Assembly (NCBI RefSeq): GCF_963678635.1
Contig: NW_026970825.1
Coordinates: 1 to 64,000 of the forward strand
DNA from: Symsagittifera roscoffensis
Taxonomy: Eukaryota > Xenacoelomorpha > Acoela > Convolutidae
Direction: 5' to 3'
DNA length: 64,000 nt
Shown: positions 15,501-29,985 of the stretch, one piece after another
Numbering within the stretch: the stretch's first letter is position 1
Layout of the letters: every line of letters begins with the position of its first letter
The notes under the pieces: generated by a model
Database searches by the model: none
What the model saw: the letters and a program-made list of their open reading frames with translations, nothing else
Told to the model about the DNA's origin: nothing
Translations under genes and position numbers: made by a program

Positions 15501-17599
15501 GAGACTTCATGATAACATCTTTTTCTGATTTAGACGTCTCACTTAACAAATATTTAATTAGAGTTTTTTCAAATAATTTTTATGTTCTACTTGTTGAATC
15601 ATTTTGTCGTCAGTTGCCGTACACTTTTTCTCCAATTCTTCAATGCATCAGACTGAGTTGATGTTGCGTTACACTTAATTTTTCATGTATGATGAAAACA
15701 TCGCCCCAGTTTGAGACCTCATGATAATTTAATTTTTCTGATTTCAACTTTTTACGTGGAATAGACTTAATTCTAGTTGATTGTTACAGTTATTTTGCTG
15801 ATTGGTTTTGGTGTCAAAAAGAATTCAATTTTTCATGTTCTCTTGTGCGTTGAACTGAGTTTTTTTGCTTTCTTGTATTTTATACAATTATGATGAAAAA
15901 ATCGCCCCAGTTTGAGACCTCATGATAATAATATATTTCTGATTAAGACGTCTCCCTTTTAATAAATGTTTATTTCAAGTTTTTTTCATTTAATTTTTAT
16001 GTTCCACTTGTTGAATTATTTGTCGACAGTTGCCATACACTTTTTTCACTTCATTACTGCCCTGAATGGATTTTTTGTTGTGTTACACTTAATTTTTCGT
16101 ATATGATGAAAACATCGCCCCAGTCTGAGACTTCATGATAACATCTTTTTCTGATTTAGACGTCTCACTTTTAATAATTAATCAAGTGTTTTTTTTTCAA
16201 ATAATTGTTATGTTCTACTTGTTGAATCATTTTTTCGTCAGTTGCCGTACACTTTTTCTCCAATTCTTTAATGCATCGGACTGAGTTTATGTTGCGTTAC
16301 ACTTAATTTTTCATATATGATGAAAACATCGCCCCAGTCTGAGACCTCATGATAATATCATTTTTCTGATTTCAACTTTTTAGGGGGATAGACTTAATTC
16401 TAGTTGATTGTTACAGTTATTTTGCTGATTGGTTTTGGTGTCAATAAGAATTCAACTTTTCATTTTCTCTTGTGCGTTGGACTGAGTTTTTTTGCTTTCG
16501 TTTATTTTATACAATTATGATGAAAAAATCGCCCCAGGTTGAGACCTCATGATAATAATATATTTCTGATTAAGACGTCTCCCTTTTAACGAACGTTTAA
16601 TTCGAGTTATTTTCATTTAATTTTTATGCTCCTTTGTTGAATTATTTGTCGACAGTTGCCATACACTTTTTTCACTTCTTTACTGCCTTGAACGGATTTT
16701 TTGTTGTGTTACACTTAATTTTTCGTTCATGATGAAAACATCGCCCCAGTCTGAGACTTCATGAAAACATATTTTTCTGATTTAGACGTCTCACTTTTAA
16801 TAATTAATCAATAAGTGTTTTTTTTTCAAATAATTTTTATGTTCTACTTGTTGAATCATTTTGTCGTCAGTTGCCGTACACTTTTTCTCCAATTCTTTAA
16901 TGCATCGGACTGAGTTTATGTTGCGTTCCACTTAATTTTTCATATATGATGAAAACATCGCCCCAGTCTGAGACCTCATGATAATATCATTTTTCTGATT
17001 TCAACTTTTTAAATGGAATAGACTTAATTCTAGTTGATTGTTACAGTTATTTTGCTGATTGGTTTTGGTGTCAATAAGAATTCAACTTTTCATTTTCTCT
17101 TGTGCGTTGAACTGAGTTTTTTTTGCTTTCTTGTGTTTTCTACAATTATGATGAAAAAATCGCCCCAGTTTGAGACCTCATGATAATAATATATTTGTGA
17201 TTAAGACGTCTCCCTTTTAACAAATGTTTATTTCAAGTTATTTTCATTTAATTTTTATGTTCCACTTGTTGAATTATTTGTCGACAGTTGCCATACACTT
17301 TTTTCTATTCTTTACTGCCTCAAACGGATTTTTTGTTGTGTTACACTTAATTTTTCTTTCATGATGAAAACATCGCCCCAGTCTGAGACTTCATGATAAC
17401 ATCTTTTTCTGATTTAGACGTCTCACTTAACAAATATTTAATTAGAGTTTTTTCAAATAGTTTTTATGTTCTACTTGCTGAATCATTTTGTCGTCAGTTG
17501 CCGTACACTTTTTCTCCAATTCTTTCATGCATCGGACTGAGTTTATGTTGCGTTACACTTAATTTTTCATATATGATGAAAACATCGCCCCAGTCTGAG

Positions 17600-20500
17600 A
17601 CCTCATGATAATATCATTTTTCTGATTTCAACTTTTTAAGTGGAATAGACTTAATTCTAGTTGATTGTTACAGTTATTTTGCTGATTGGTTTTGGTGTCA
17701 ATAAGAATTCAACTTTTCATTTTCTCTTGTGCGTTGAACTGAGTTTTTTTGCTTTCTTGTATTTTATACAATTATGATGAAAAAATCGCCCCAGTTTGAA
17801 ACCTCATGATTATAATATATTTCTGATTAAGACGTCTCCCTTTTAACAAATGTTTATTTCAAGTTTTTTTCATTTAATTTTTATGTTCCACTTGTTGAAT
17901 TATTTGTCGACAGTTGCCATACACTTTTTTCACTTCTTTACAGCCTTGAACGGATTTTTTGTTGTTACACTTAATTTTTCGTTCATGATGAAAACATCGC
18001 CCCAGTCTGAGACTTCATGATAACATCTTTTTCTGATTTAGACGTCTCACTTTTAATAATTAATCAATAAGTGTTTTTTTTCAAATAATTTTTATGTTCT
18101 ACTAGTTGAATCATTTTGTCGTCAGTTGCCGTACACTTTTTCTCCAATTCTTTAATGCATCGGACTGAGTTTATGTTGCGTTACACTTAATTTTTCATAT
18201 ATGATGAAAACATCGCCCCAGTCTGAGACCTCATGATAATATCATTTTTCTTATTTCAACTTTTTAAGTGGAATAGACTTAATTCTAGTTGATTGTTACA
18301 GTTATTTTGCTGATTGGTTTTGGTGTCAATAAGAATTCAACTTTTCATTTTCTCTTGTGCGTTGAACTGAGTTTTTTTGCTTTCTTGTGTTTTATACAAT
18401 TATGATGAAAAAATCGCCCCAGTTTGAGACCTCATGATAATAATATGTTTCAGATTAAGACGTCTCCCTTTTAACAAATGTTTATTTCAAGTTATTTTCA
18501 TTTAATTTTTATGTTCCACTTGTTGAATTATTTGTCGACAGTTGCCATACACTTTTTTCTATTCTTTACTGCCTTAAACGGATTTTTTGTTAAGTTACAC
18601 TTAATTTTTCGTTCATGATGAAAACATCGCCCCAGTCTGAGACTTCATGATAACATCTTTTTCTGATTTAGACGTCTCACTTAACAAATATTTAATTAGA
18701 GTTTTTTCAAATAATTTTTATGTTCTACTTGTTGAATCATTTTGTCGTCAGTTGCCGTACACTTTTTCTCCAATTCTTTAATGCATCGGACTGAGTTTAT
18801 GTTGCATTACACTTAATTTTTCATGTATGATGAAAACATCGCCCCAGTTTGAGACCTCATGATAATTTAATTTTTCTGATTTCAACTTTTTACGTGGAAT
18901 AGACTTAATTCTAGTTGATTGTTACAGTTATTTTGCTGATTGGTTTTGCTGTCAAAAAGAATTCAATTTTTCATGTTCTCTTGTGCGTTGAACTGAGTTT
19001 TTTTGCTTTCTTGTATTTTATACAATTATGATGAAAAAATCGCCCCAGTTTGAAACCTCATGATTATAATATATTTCTGATTAAGACGTCTCCCTTTTAA
19101 CAAATGTTTATTTCAAGTTTTTTTCATTTAATTTTTATGTTCCACTTGTTGAATTATTTGTCGACAGTTGCCATACACTTTTTTCACTTCTTTACAGCCT
19201 TGAACGGATTTTTTGTTGTTACACTTAATTTTTCGTTCATGATGAAAACATCGCCCCAGTCTGAGACTTCATGATAACATCTTTTTCTGATTTAGACGTC
19301 TCACTTTTAATAATTAATCAATAAGTGTTTTTTTTTCAAATAATTTTTATGTTCTACTAGTTGAATCATTTTGTCGTCAGTTGCCGTACACTTTTTCTCC
19401 AATTCTTTAATGCATCGGACTGAGTTTATGTTGCGTTACACTTAATTTTTCATATATGATGAAAACATCGCCCCAGTCTGAGACCTCATGATAATATCAT
19501 TTTTCTGATTTCAACTTTTTAAGTGGAATAGACTTAATTCTAGTTGATTGTTACAGTTATTTTGCTGATTGGTTTTGGTGTCAATAAGAATTCAACTTTT
19601 CATTTTCTCTTGTGCGTTGAACTGAGTTTTTTTGCTTTCTTGTGTTTTATACAATTATGATGAAAAAATCGCCCCAGTTTGAGACCTCATGATAATAATA
19701 TGTTTCAGATTAAGACGTCTCCCTTTTAACAAATGTTTATTTCAAGTTATTTTCATTTAGTTTTTATGTTCCACTTGTTGAATTATTTGTCGACAGTTGC
19801 CATACACTTTTTTCTTTTCTTTACTGCCTTAAACGGATTTTTTGTTAAGTTACACTTAATTTTTCGTTCATGATGAAAACATCGCCCCAGTCTGAGACTT
19901 CATGATAACATCTTTTTCTGATTTAGACGTCTCACTTAACAAATATTTAATTAGAGTTTTTTCAAATAATTTTTATGTTCTACTTGTTGAATCATTTTGT
20001 CGTCAGTTGCCGTACACTTTTTCTCCAATTCTTTAATGCATCGGACTGAGTTTATGTTGCATTACACTTAATTTTTCATGTATGATGAAAACATCGCCCC
20101 AGTTTGAGACCTCATGATAATTTAATTTTTCTGATTTCAACTTTTTACGTGGAATAGACTTAATTCTAGTTGATTGTTACAGTTATTTTGCTGATTGGTT
20201 TTGCTGTCAAAAAGAATTCAATTTTTCATGTTCTCTTGTGCGTTGAACTGAGTTTTTTTGCTTTCTTGTATTTTATACAATTATGATGAAAAAATCGCCC
20301 CAGTTTGAGACCTCATGATAATAATATATTTCTGATTAAGACGTCTCCCTTTTAATAAATGTTTATTTCAAGTTTTTTTCATTTAATTTTTATGTTCCAC
20401 TTGTTGAATTATTTGTCGACAGTTGCCATACACTTTTTTGACTTCTTTACTGCCTTGAACGGATTTTTTGTTGTGTTACACTTAATTTTTCGTTCATGAT

Positions 20501-23500
20501 GAAAACATCGCCCCAGTCTGAGACTTCATGATAACATTTTTTTCTGATTTAGACGTCTCACTTTTAATAATTAATCAATAAGTGTTTTTTTTTTCAAATA
20601 ATTTTTATGTTCTACTTGTTGAATCATTTTGTCGTCAGTTGCCGTACACTTTTTCCTCCAATTCTTTAATGCATCGGACTGAGTTTATGTTGCGTTACAC
20701 TTAATTTTTCATATATGATGAAAACATCGCCCCAGTTTGAGACCTCATGAAAATTTAATTTTTCTGATTTCAACTTTTTACGTGGAATAGACTTAATTCT
20801 AGTTGATTGTTACAGTTATTTTGCTGATTGGTTTTGGTGTCAATAAGAATTCAACTTTTCATTTTGTCTTGTGCGTTGAACTGAGTTTTTTTGCTTTCTT
20901 GTGTTTTATACAATTATGATGAAAAAATCGCCCCAGTTTGAGACCTCATGATAATAATATATTTCTGATTAAGACGTCTCCCTTTTAATAAATGTTTATT
21001 TCAAGTTTTTTTCATTTAATTTTTATGTTCCACTTGTTGAATTATTTGTCGACAGTTGCCATACACTTTTTTGACTTCTTTACTGCCTTGAACGGATTTT
21101 TTGTTGTGTTACACTTAATTTTTCGTTCATGATGAAAACATCGCCCCAGTCTGAGACTTCATGATAACATTTTTTTCTGATTTAGACGTCTCACTTTTAA
21201 TAATTAATCAATAAGTGTTTTTTTTTTTTCAAATAATTTTTATGTTCTACTTGTTGAATCATTTTGTCGTCAGTTGCCGTACACTTTTTCCTCCAATTCT
21301 TTAATGCATCGGACTGAGTTTATGTTGCGTTACACTTAATTTTTCATATATGATGAAAACATCGCCCCAGTTTGAGACCTCATGAAAATTTAATTTTTCT
21401 GATTTCAACTTTTTACGTGGAATAGACTTAATTCTAGTTGATTGTTACAGTTATTTTGCTGATTGGTTTTGGTGTCAATAAGAATTCAACTTTTCATTTT
21501 GTCTTGTGCGTTGAACTGAGTTTTTTTGCTTTCTTGTGTTTTATACAATTATGATGAAAAAATCGCCCCAGTTTGAGACCTCATGATAATAATATATTTC
21601 TGATTAAGACGTCTCCCTTTTAACAAATGTTTATTTCGAGTTATTTTCATTTAATTTTTATGTTCTACTTGTTGAATCATTTGTCGACAGCTGCCATACA
21701 TTTTTTCACTTCTTTACTGCCTTGAACGGATTTTGTGTTGCGTTACACTTAATTTTTCATTCATGATGAAAACCTCGCCCCAGTCTGAGACTTCATGATA
21801 ACATCTTTTTCTGATTTAGACGTCTCACTTTTAACAATTATTCAATTAGTGTTTTTTTTTAAATTAATTTTTATGTTCTACTTGTTGAATCATTTTGTCG
21901 TCAGTTGCCGTACACTTTTTCTCCATTTCTTTACTGCATTTGACTGAGTTTATGTTGCGTTACACTTAATTTTTCACATATGATTAAAAAATAGCCCCAG
22001 GGTGAGACCTCATGATAATAATATATTTCTGATTAAGACGTCTCCTTTTTAACGAACGTTTAATTCGAGTTATTTTCATTTAATTTTTATGTTCCACTTG
22101 TTGAATCATTTGTCGACACTTGCAATACACTTTTTCACTTCTTTACTGCCTTAAACGGATTTTTTGTCGTGTTACAGTTAATTTTTCATTCATGATGAAA
22201 ACATCGCCCCAGTCTGAGACTTCATGATAACATCTTTTTCTGATTTAGACGTCTCAATTTTAACAATTTTTCAATTAGTGTTTTTTTTCAAATAATTTTT
22301 ATGTTCTACTTGTTGAATCATTTTGTCGTCAGTTGCCGTACACTTTTTCTCCAATTCTTTACTGCATTGGACTGAGTTTATGTTGCGTTACACTTAATTT
22401 TTCATTCATGATGAAAACATCGCCCCAGTCTGAGACTTCATGATAACATCTTTTTCTGATTTAGACGTCTCACTTTTAACAATTATTCAATTAGTGTATT
22501 TTAAAAAATAATTTTTATGTTCTACTTGTTGAATCATTTTGTCGTCAGTTGCCGTACACTTTTTCTCCATTTCTTTACTGCATTTGACTGAGTTTATGTT
22601 GCGTTACACTTAATTTTTCACATATGATGAAAAAATAGCCCCAGGTTGAGACCTCATGATAATAATATATTTCTGATTTCAACTTTTTAAATGGAATAGA
22701 CTTAATTCTAGTTGATTGTTACAGTTATTTTGCTGATTGGTTTTGGTGTCAATAAGAATTCAACTTTTCATTTTCTCTTGTGCGTTGAACTGAGTTTTTT
22801 TGCTTTCTTGTATTTTATACAATTATGATGAAAAAATCGCCCCAGTTTGAAACCTCATGATTATAATATATTTCGGATTAAGACGTCTCCCTTTTAACAA
22901 ATGTTTATTTCAAGTTTTTTTCATTTAATTTTTATGTTCCACTTGTTGAATTATTTGTCGACAGTTGCCATACACTTTTTTCACTTCTTTACAGCCTTGA
23001 ACGGATTTTTTGTTGTTACACTTAATTTTTCGTTCATGATGAAAACATCGCCCCAGTCTGAGACTTCATGATAACATCTTTTTCTGATTTAGACGTCTCA
23101 CTTTTAATAATTAATCAATAAGTGTTTTTTTTCAAATAATTTTTATGTTCTACTAGTTGAATCATTTTGTCGTCAGTTGCCGTACACTTTTTCTCCAATT
23201 CTTTAATGCATCGGACTGAGTTTATGTTGCGTTACACTTAATTTTTCATATATGATGAAAACATCGCCCCAGTCTGAGACCTCATGATAATATCATTTTT
23301 CTGATTTCAACTTTTTAAGTGGAATAGACTTAATTCTAGTTGATTGTTACAGTTATTTTGCTGATTGGTTTTGGTGTCAATAAGAATTCAACTTTTCATT
23401 TTCTCTTGTGCGTTGAACTGAGTTTTTTTGCTTTCTTGTGTTTTATACAATTATGATGAAAAAATCGCCCCAGTTTGAGACCTCATGATAATAATATGTT

Positions 23501-26500
23501 TCAGATTAAGACGTCTCCCTTTTAACAAATGTTTATTTCAAGTTATTTTCATTTAATTTTTATGTTCCACTTGTTGAATTATTTGTCGACAGTTGCCATA
23601 CACTTTTTTCTATTCTTTACTGCCTTAAACGGATTTTTTGTTAAGTTACACTTAATTTTTCGTTCATGATGAAAACATCGCCCCAGTCTGAGACTTCATG
23701 ATAACATCTTTTTCTGATTTAGACGTCTCACTTAACAAATATTTAATTAGAGTTTTTTCAAATAATTTTTATGTTCTACTTGTTGAATCATTTTGTCGTC
23801 AGTTGCCGTACACTTTTTCTCCAATTCTTTAATGCATCGGACTGAGTTTATGTTGCATTACACTTAATTTTTCATGTATGATGAAAACATCGCCCCAGTT
23901 TGAGACCTCATGATAATTTAATTTTTCTGATTTCAACTTTTTACGTGGAATAGACTTAATTCTAGTTGATTGTTACAGTTATTTTGCTGATTGGTTTTGC
24001 TGTCAAAAAGAATTCAATTTTTCATGTTCTCTTGTGCGTTGAACTGAGTTTTTTTGCTTTCTTGTATTTTATACAATTATGATGAAAAAATCGCCCCAGT
24101 TTGAGACCTCATGATAATAATATATTTCTGATTAAGACGTCTCCCTTTTAATAAATGTTTATTTCAAGTTTTTTTCTTTTAATTTTTATGTTCCACTTGT
24201 TGAATTATTTGTCGACAGTTGCCATACACTTTTTTGACTTCTTTACTGCCTTGAACGGATTTTTTGTTGTGTTATACTTAATTTTTCGTTCATGATGAAA
24301 ACATCGCCCCAGTCTGAGACTTCATGATAACATTTTTTTCTGATTTAGACGTCTCACTTTTAATAATTAATCAATAAGTGTTTTTTTTTTCAAATAATTT
24401 TTATGTTCTACTTGTTGAATCATTTTGTCGTCAGTTGCCGTATACTTTTTCCTCCAATTCTTTAATGCATCGGACTGAGTTTATGTTGCGTTACACTTAA
24501 TTTTTCATATATGATGAAAACATCGCCCCAGTTTGAGACCTCATGAAAATTTAATTTTTCTGATTTCAACTTTTTACGTGGAATAGACTTAATTCTAGTT
24601 GATTGTTACAGTTATTTTGCTGATTGGTTTTGGTGTCAATAAGAATTCAACTTTTCATTTTGTCTTGTGCGTTGAACTGAGTTTTTTTGCTTTCTTGTGT
24701 TTTATACAATTATGATGAAAAAATCGCCCCAGTTTGAGACCTCATGATAATAATATATTTCTGATTAAGACGTCTCCCTTTTAACAAATGTTTATTTCGA
24801 GTTATTTTCATTTAATTTTTATGTTCTACTTGTTGAATCATTTGTCGACAGTTGCCATACACTTTTTTCACTTCTTTACAGCCTTGAACGGATTTTTTGT
24901 TGTTACACTTAATTTTTCGTTCATGATGAAAACATCGCCCCAGTCTGAGACTTCATGATAACATCTTTTTCTGATTTAGACGTCTCACTTTTAATAATTA
25001 ATCAATAAGTGTTTTTTTTTTCAAATAATTTTTATGTTCTACTAGTTGAATCATTTTGTCGTCAGTTGCCGTACACTTTTTCTCCAATTCTTTAATGCAT
25101 CGGACTGAGTTTATGTTGCGTTACACTTAATTTTTCATATATGATGAAAACATCGCCCCAGTCTGAGACCTCATGATAATATCATTTTTCTGATTTCAAC
25201 TTTTTAAGTGGAATAGACTTAATTCTAGTTGATTGTTACAGTTATTTTGCTGATTGGTTTTGGTGTCAATAAGAATTCAACTTTTCATTTTCTCTTGTGC
25301 GTTGAACTGAGTTTTTTTGCTTTCTTGTGTTTTATACAATTATGATGAAAAAATCGCCCCAGTTTGAGACCTCATGATAATAATATGTTTCAGATTAAGA
25401 CGTCTCCCTTTTAACAAATGTTTATTTCAAGTTATTTTCATTTAATTTTTATGTTCCACTTGTTGAATTATTTGTCGACAGTTGCCATACACTTTTTTCT
25501 ATTCTTTACTGCCTTAAACGGATTTTTTGTTAAGTTACACTTAATTTTTCGTTCATGATGAAAACATCGCCCCATTCTGAGACTTCATGATAACATCTTT
25601 TTCTGATTTAGACGTCTCACTTAACAAATATTTAATTGAGTTTTTTCAAATAATTTTTATGTTCTACTTGTTGAATCATTTTGTCGTCAGTTGCCGTACA
25701 CTTTTTCTCCAATTCTTTAATGCATCGGACTGAGTTTATGTTGCATTACACTTAATTTTTCATATATGATGAAAACATCGCCCCAGTTTGAGACCTCATG
25801 ATAATTTAATTTTTCTGATTTCAACTTTTTACGTGGGATAGACTTAATTCTAGTTGATTGTTACAGTTATTTTGCTGATTGGTTTTGCTGTCAAAAAGAA
25901 TTCAATTTTTCATGTTCTCTTGTGCGTTGAACTGAGTTTTTTTGCTTTCTTGTATTTTATACAATTATGATGAAAAAATCGCCCCAGTTTGAGACCTCAT
26001 GATAATAATATATTTCTGATTAAGACGTCTCCCTTTTAATAAATGTTTATTTCAAGTTTTTTTCATTTAATTTTTATGTTCCACTTGTTGAATTATTTGT
26101 CGACAGTTGCCATACACTTTTTTGACTTCTTTACTGCCTTGAACGGATTTTTTGTTGTGTTACACTTAATTTTTCGTTCATGATGAAAACATCGCCCCAG
26201 TCTGAGACTTCATGATAACATTTTTTTCTGATTTAGACGTCTCACTTTTAATAATTAATCAATAAGTGTTTTTTTTTCAAATAATTTTTATGTTCTACTT
26301 GTTGAATCATTTTGTCGTCAGTTGCCGTATACTTTTTCCTCCAATTCTTTAATGCATCGGACTGAGTTTATGTTGCGTTACACTTAATTTTTCATATATG
26401 ATGAAAACATCGCCCCAGTTTGAGACCTCATGAAAATTTAATTTTTCTGATTTCAACTTTTTACGTGGAATAGACTTAATTCTAGTTGATTGTTAGTTAT

Positions 26501-26640
26501 TTTGCTGATTGGTTTTGGTGTCAATAAGAATTCAACTTTTCATTTTGTCTTGTGCGTTGAACTGAGTTTTTTTGCTTTCTTGTGTTTTATACAATTATGA
26601 TTAAAAAATCGCCCCAGTTTGAGACCTCATGATAATAATA
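17600..26640. repeat. Second set of homogenised blocks in the array
   Basis: A different set of private variants marks this part. GAAACCTCATGATTATAATA occurs near 17,798, 19,051 and 22,850. ATGTTTCAGATTAAGACG occurs near 18,448, 19,705, 23,498 and 25,386. TTTTGCTGTCAAAAAG occurs near 18,946, 20,199, 23,996 and 25,884. Spacings of about 1.25 kb, and multiples such as about 3.8 kb, again point to two-trimer (hexameric) duplication units. These variants are absent from the left part of the array, so the array is mosaic rather than uniform. Confidence 0.75.
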
Positions 26641-29600
26641 TATTTCTGATTAAGACGTCTCCCTTTTAACAAATGTTTATTTCGAGTTATTTTCATTTAA
26701 TTTTTATGTTCTACTTGTTGAATCATTTGTCGACAGCGGCCATACATTTTTTCACTTCTTTACTGCCTTGAACGGATTTTGTGTTGCGTTACACTTAATT
26801 TTTCATTCATGATGAAAACCTCGCCCCAGTCTGAGACTTCATGATAACATCTTTTTCTGAGTTAGACGTCTCACTTTTAACAATTATTCAATTAGTGTTT
26901 TTTTTTAAATTAATTTTTATGTTCTACTTGTTGAATCATTTTGTCGTCAGTTGCCGTACACTTTTTCTCCATTTCTTTACTGCATTTGACTGAGTTTATG
27001 TTGCGTTACACTTAATTTTTCACATATGATTAAAAAATAGCCCCAGTTTGAGACCTCATGAAAATTTAATTTTTCTGATTTCAACTTTTTACGTGGAATA
27101 GACTTAATTCTAGTTGATTGTTACAGTTATTTTGCTGATTGGTTTTGGTGTCAATAAGAGTTCAACTTTTCATTTTGTCTTGTGCGTTGAACTGAGTTTT
27201 TTTGCTTTCTTGTGTTTTATACAATTATGATGAAAAAATCGCCCCAGTTTGAGACCTCATGATAATAATATATTTCTGATTAAGACGTCTCCCTTTTAAC
27301 AAATGTTTATTTCGAGTTATTTTCATTTAATTTTTATGTTCTACTTGTTGAATCATTTGTCGACAGCTGCCATACATTTTTTCACTTCTTTACTGCCTTG
27401 AACGGATTTTGTGTTGCGTTACACTTAATTTTTCATTCATGATGAAAACCTCGCCCCAGTCTGAGACTTCATGATAACATCTTTTTCTGAGTTAGACGTC
27501 TCACTTTTAACAATTATTCAATTAGTGTTTTTTTTTAAATTAATTTTTATGTTCTACTTGTTGAATCATTTTGTCGTCAGTTGCCGTACACTTTTTCTCC
27601 ATTTCTTTACTGCATTTGACTGAGTTTATGTTGCGTTACACTTAATTTTTCACATATGATTAAAAAATAGCCCCAGGGTGAGACCTCATGATAATAATAT
27701 ATTTCTGATTAAGACGTCTCCCTTTTAACGAACGTTTAATTCGAGTTATTTTCATTTAATTTTTATGTTCCACTTGTTGAATCATTTGTCGACAGTTGCA
27801 ATACACTTTTTCACTTCTTTACTGCCTTAAACGGATTTTTTGTCGTGTTACAGTTAATTTTTCATTCATGATGAAAACATCGCCCCAGTCTGAGACTTCA
27901 TGATAACATCTTTTTCTGATTTAGACGTCTCAATTTTAACAATTTTTCAATTAGTGTTTTTTTTCAAATAATTTTTATGTTCTACTTGTTGAATCATTTT
28001 GTCGTCAGTTGCCGTACACTTTTTCTCCAATTCTTTACTGCATTGGACTGAGTTTATGTTGCGTTACACTTAATTTTTCATTCATGATGAAAACATCGCC
28101 CCAGTCTGAGACTTCATGATAACATCTTTTTCTGATTTAGACGTCTCACTTTTAACAATTATTCAATTAGTGTATTTTAAAAAATAATTTTTATGTTCTA
28201 CTTGTTGAATCATTTTGTCGTCAGTTGCCGTACACTTTTTCTCCATTTCTTTACTGCATTTGACTGAGTTTATGTTGCGTTACACTTAATTTTTCACATA
28301 TGATGAAAAAATAGCCCCAGGTTGAGACCTCATGATAATAATATATTTCTGATTAAGACGTCTCCCTTTTAACGAACGTTTAATTCGAGTTATTTTCATT
28401 CAATTTTTATGTTCCACTTGTTGAATCATTTGTCGACAGTTGCAATACACTTTTTCACTTCTTTACTGCCTTAAACGGATTTTTTGTCGTGTTACACTTA
28501 ATTTTTCATTCATGATGAAAACATCGCCCCAGTCTGAGACTTCATGATAACATCTTTTTCTGATTTAGACGTCTCAATTTTAACAATTTTTCAATTAGTG
28601 TTTTTTTTTCAAATAATTTTTATGTTCTACTTGTTGAATCATTTTGTCGTCAGTTGCCGTACACTTTTTCTCCAATTCTTTACTGCATTGGACTGAGTTT
28701 ATGTTGCGTTACACTTAATTTTTCATATATGATGAAAACATCGCCCCAGTTTGAGACCTCATGATAATATAATTTTTCTGATTTCAACTTTTTACGTGAA
28801 TAGACTTAATTCTGGTTGATTGTTACAGTTAGTTTGCTGAATGGTTTTGGTGTTAATCAGAATTCAACTTTTCATTTTCTCTTGTGCGTTGAACTGAGTA
28901 TTTTTGCTTTCTTGTATTTTATACAATTTTGATGAAAAAAATCGCCCCAGGTTGAGACCTCATGATAATAATATATTTCTGATTAAGACGTCTCCCTTTT
29001 AACAATTGTTTATTTCGAGTTATTTTCATTTAATTTTTATGTTCCACTTGTTGAATCATTTGTCGACAGCTGCCATACATTTTTTCACTTCTTTACTGCC
29101 TTGAACGGATTTTTTGTTGCGTTACACTTAATTTTTCATTCATGATGAAAACCTCGCCCCAGTCTGAGACTTCTTGATAACATCTTTTTCTGATTTAGAC
29201 GTCTCAGTTTTAACAATTATTCAATTAGTGTTTTTTTTTAAATTAATTTTTATGTTCTACTTGTTGAATCATTTTGTCGTCAGTTGCCGTACACTTTTTC
29301 TCCATTTCTTTACTGCATTTGACTGAGTTTATGTTGCGTTACACTTAATTTTTCACATATGATGAAAAAATAGCCCCAGGTTGAGACCTCATGATAATAA
29401 TATATTTCTGATTAAGACGTCTCCCTTTTAACGAACGTTTAATTCGAGTTATTTTCATTTATTTTTTATGTTCCACTTGTTGAATCATTTGTCGACAGTT
29501 GCAATACACTTTTTCACTTCTTTACTGCCTTGAACGGATTTTTTGTTGCGTTACACTTAATTTTTCATTCATGATGAAAACATCGCCCCAGTCTGAGACT

Positions 29601-29985
29601 TCATGATAACATCTTTTTCTGATTTAGACGTCTCACTTTTAACAATTATTCAATTAGTGTTTTTTTAAATAATATTTATGTTCTACTTGTTGAATCATTT
29701 TGTCGTCAGTTGCCGTACAGTTTTTCTCCATTTCTTTACTGCATTTGACTTAGTTTATGTTGCGTTACACTTAATTTTTCACATATGATGAAAAAATAGC
29801 CTCAGGTTGAGACCTCATGATAATAATATTTTTCTGATTAAGACGTCTCCCTTTTAACGAACGTTTAATTCGAGTTATTTTCATTTATTTTTTATGTTCC
29901 ACTCGTTGAATCATTTGTCGACAGTTGCAATACACTTTTTCACTTCTTTACTGCCTTGAACGGATTTTTTGTTGTGTTTACACTT
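21990..29985. repeat. A-poor B'/C' zone toward the right edge of the array
   Basis: Stretches such as about 21,998-22,650, 27,670-28,730 and 29,380-29,985 consist of B-like and C-like monomers in succession with no A monomer. They use diverged variants: B' has AACGAACGTTTAATTCGAG, and C' has TTTTAACAATTATTCAATTA. The junction box is also altered in many of them (GATGAAAAAATAGCCCCAGG). The segments around 22,000-22,640 and 27,670-28,310 match closely, indicating a copied block. The zone fits the older, less homogenised margin expected at the edge of a satellite. Confidence 0.8.

Larger units (their letters stand above)
1..29985. repeat. Satellite array: trimeric higher-order repeat of about 630 bp
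   Basis: Continuous tandem array that begins exactly at a monomer boundary at position 1, so its left end is outside the window. Three monomer types alternate: A (1-201, marked by TTTTGGTGTCAATAAGAATT), B (202-414, marked by TTGTCGACAGTTGCCATACA) and C (415-632, marked by TTGTCGTCAGTTGCCGTACA). Successive A starts at 1, 633, 1263, 1895, 2527 and 3152 give a period of 625-632 bp. Every monomer ends in a shared box of about 35 bp (GATGAAAACATCGCCCCAGT followed by CTGAGAC and TCATGATAA). B and C are closer to each other than to A; both carry the palindrome AGACGTCT near their start. By length there are roughly 140 monomers. The many short open frames inside it are by-products of the repeat and are not genes. 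Confidence 0.97.

Noticed and set aside
1-29985. CRISPR-like array
   Set aside because: Repeat units are about 200 bp with homologous, not unique, intervening sequence, and the genome is eukaryotic. It is satellite DNA.
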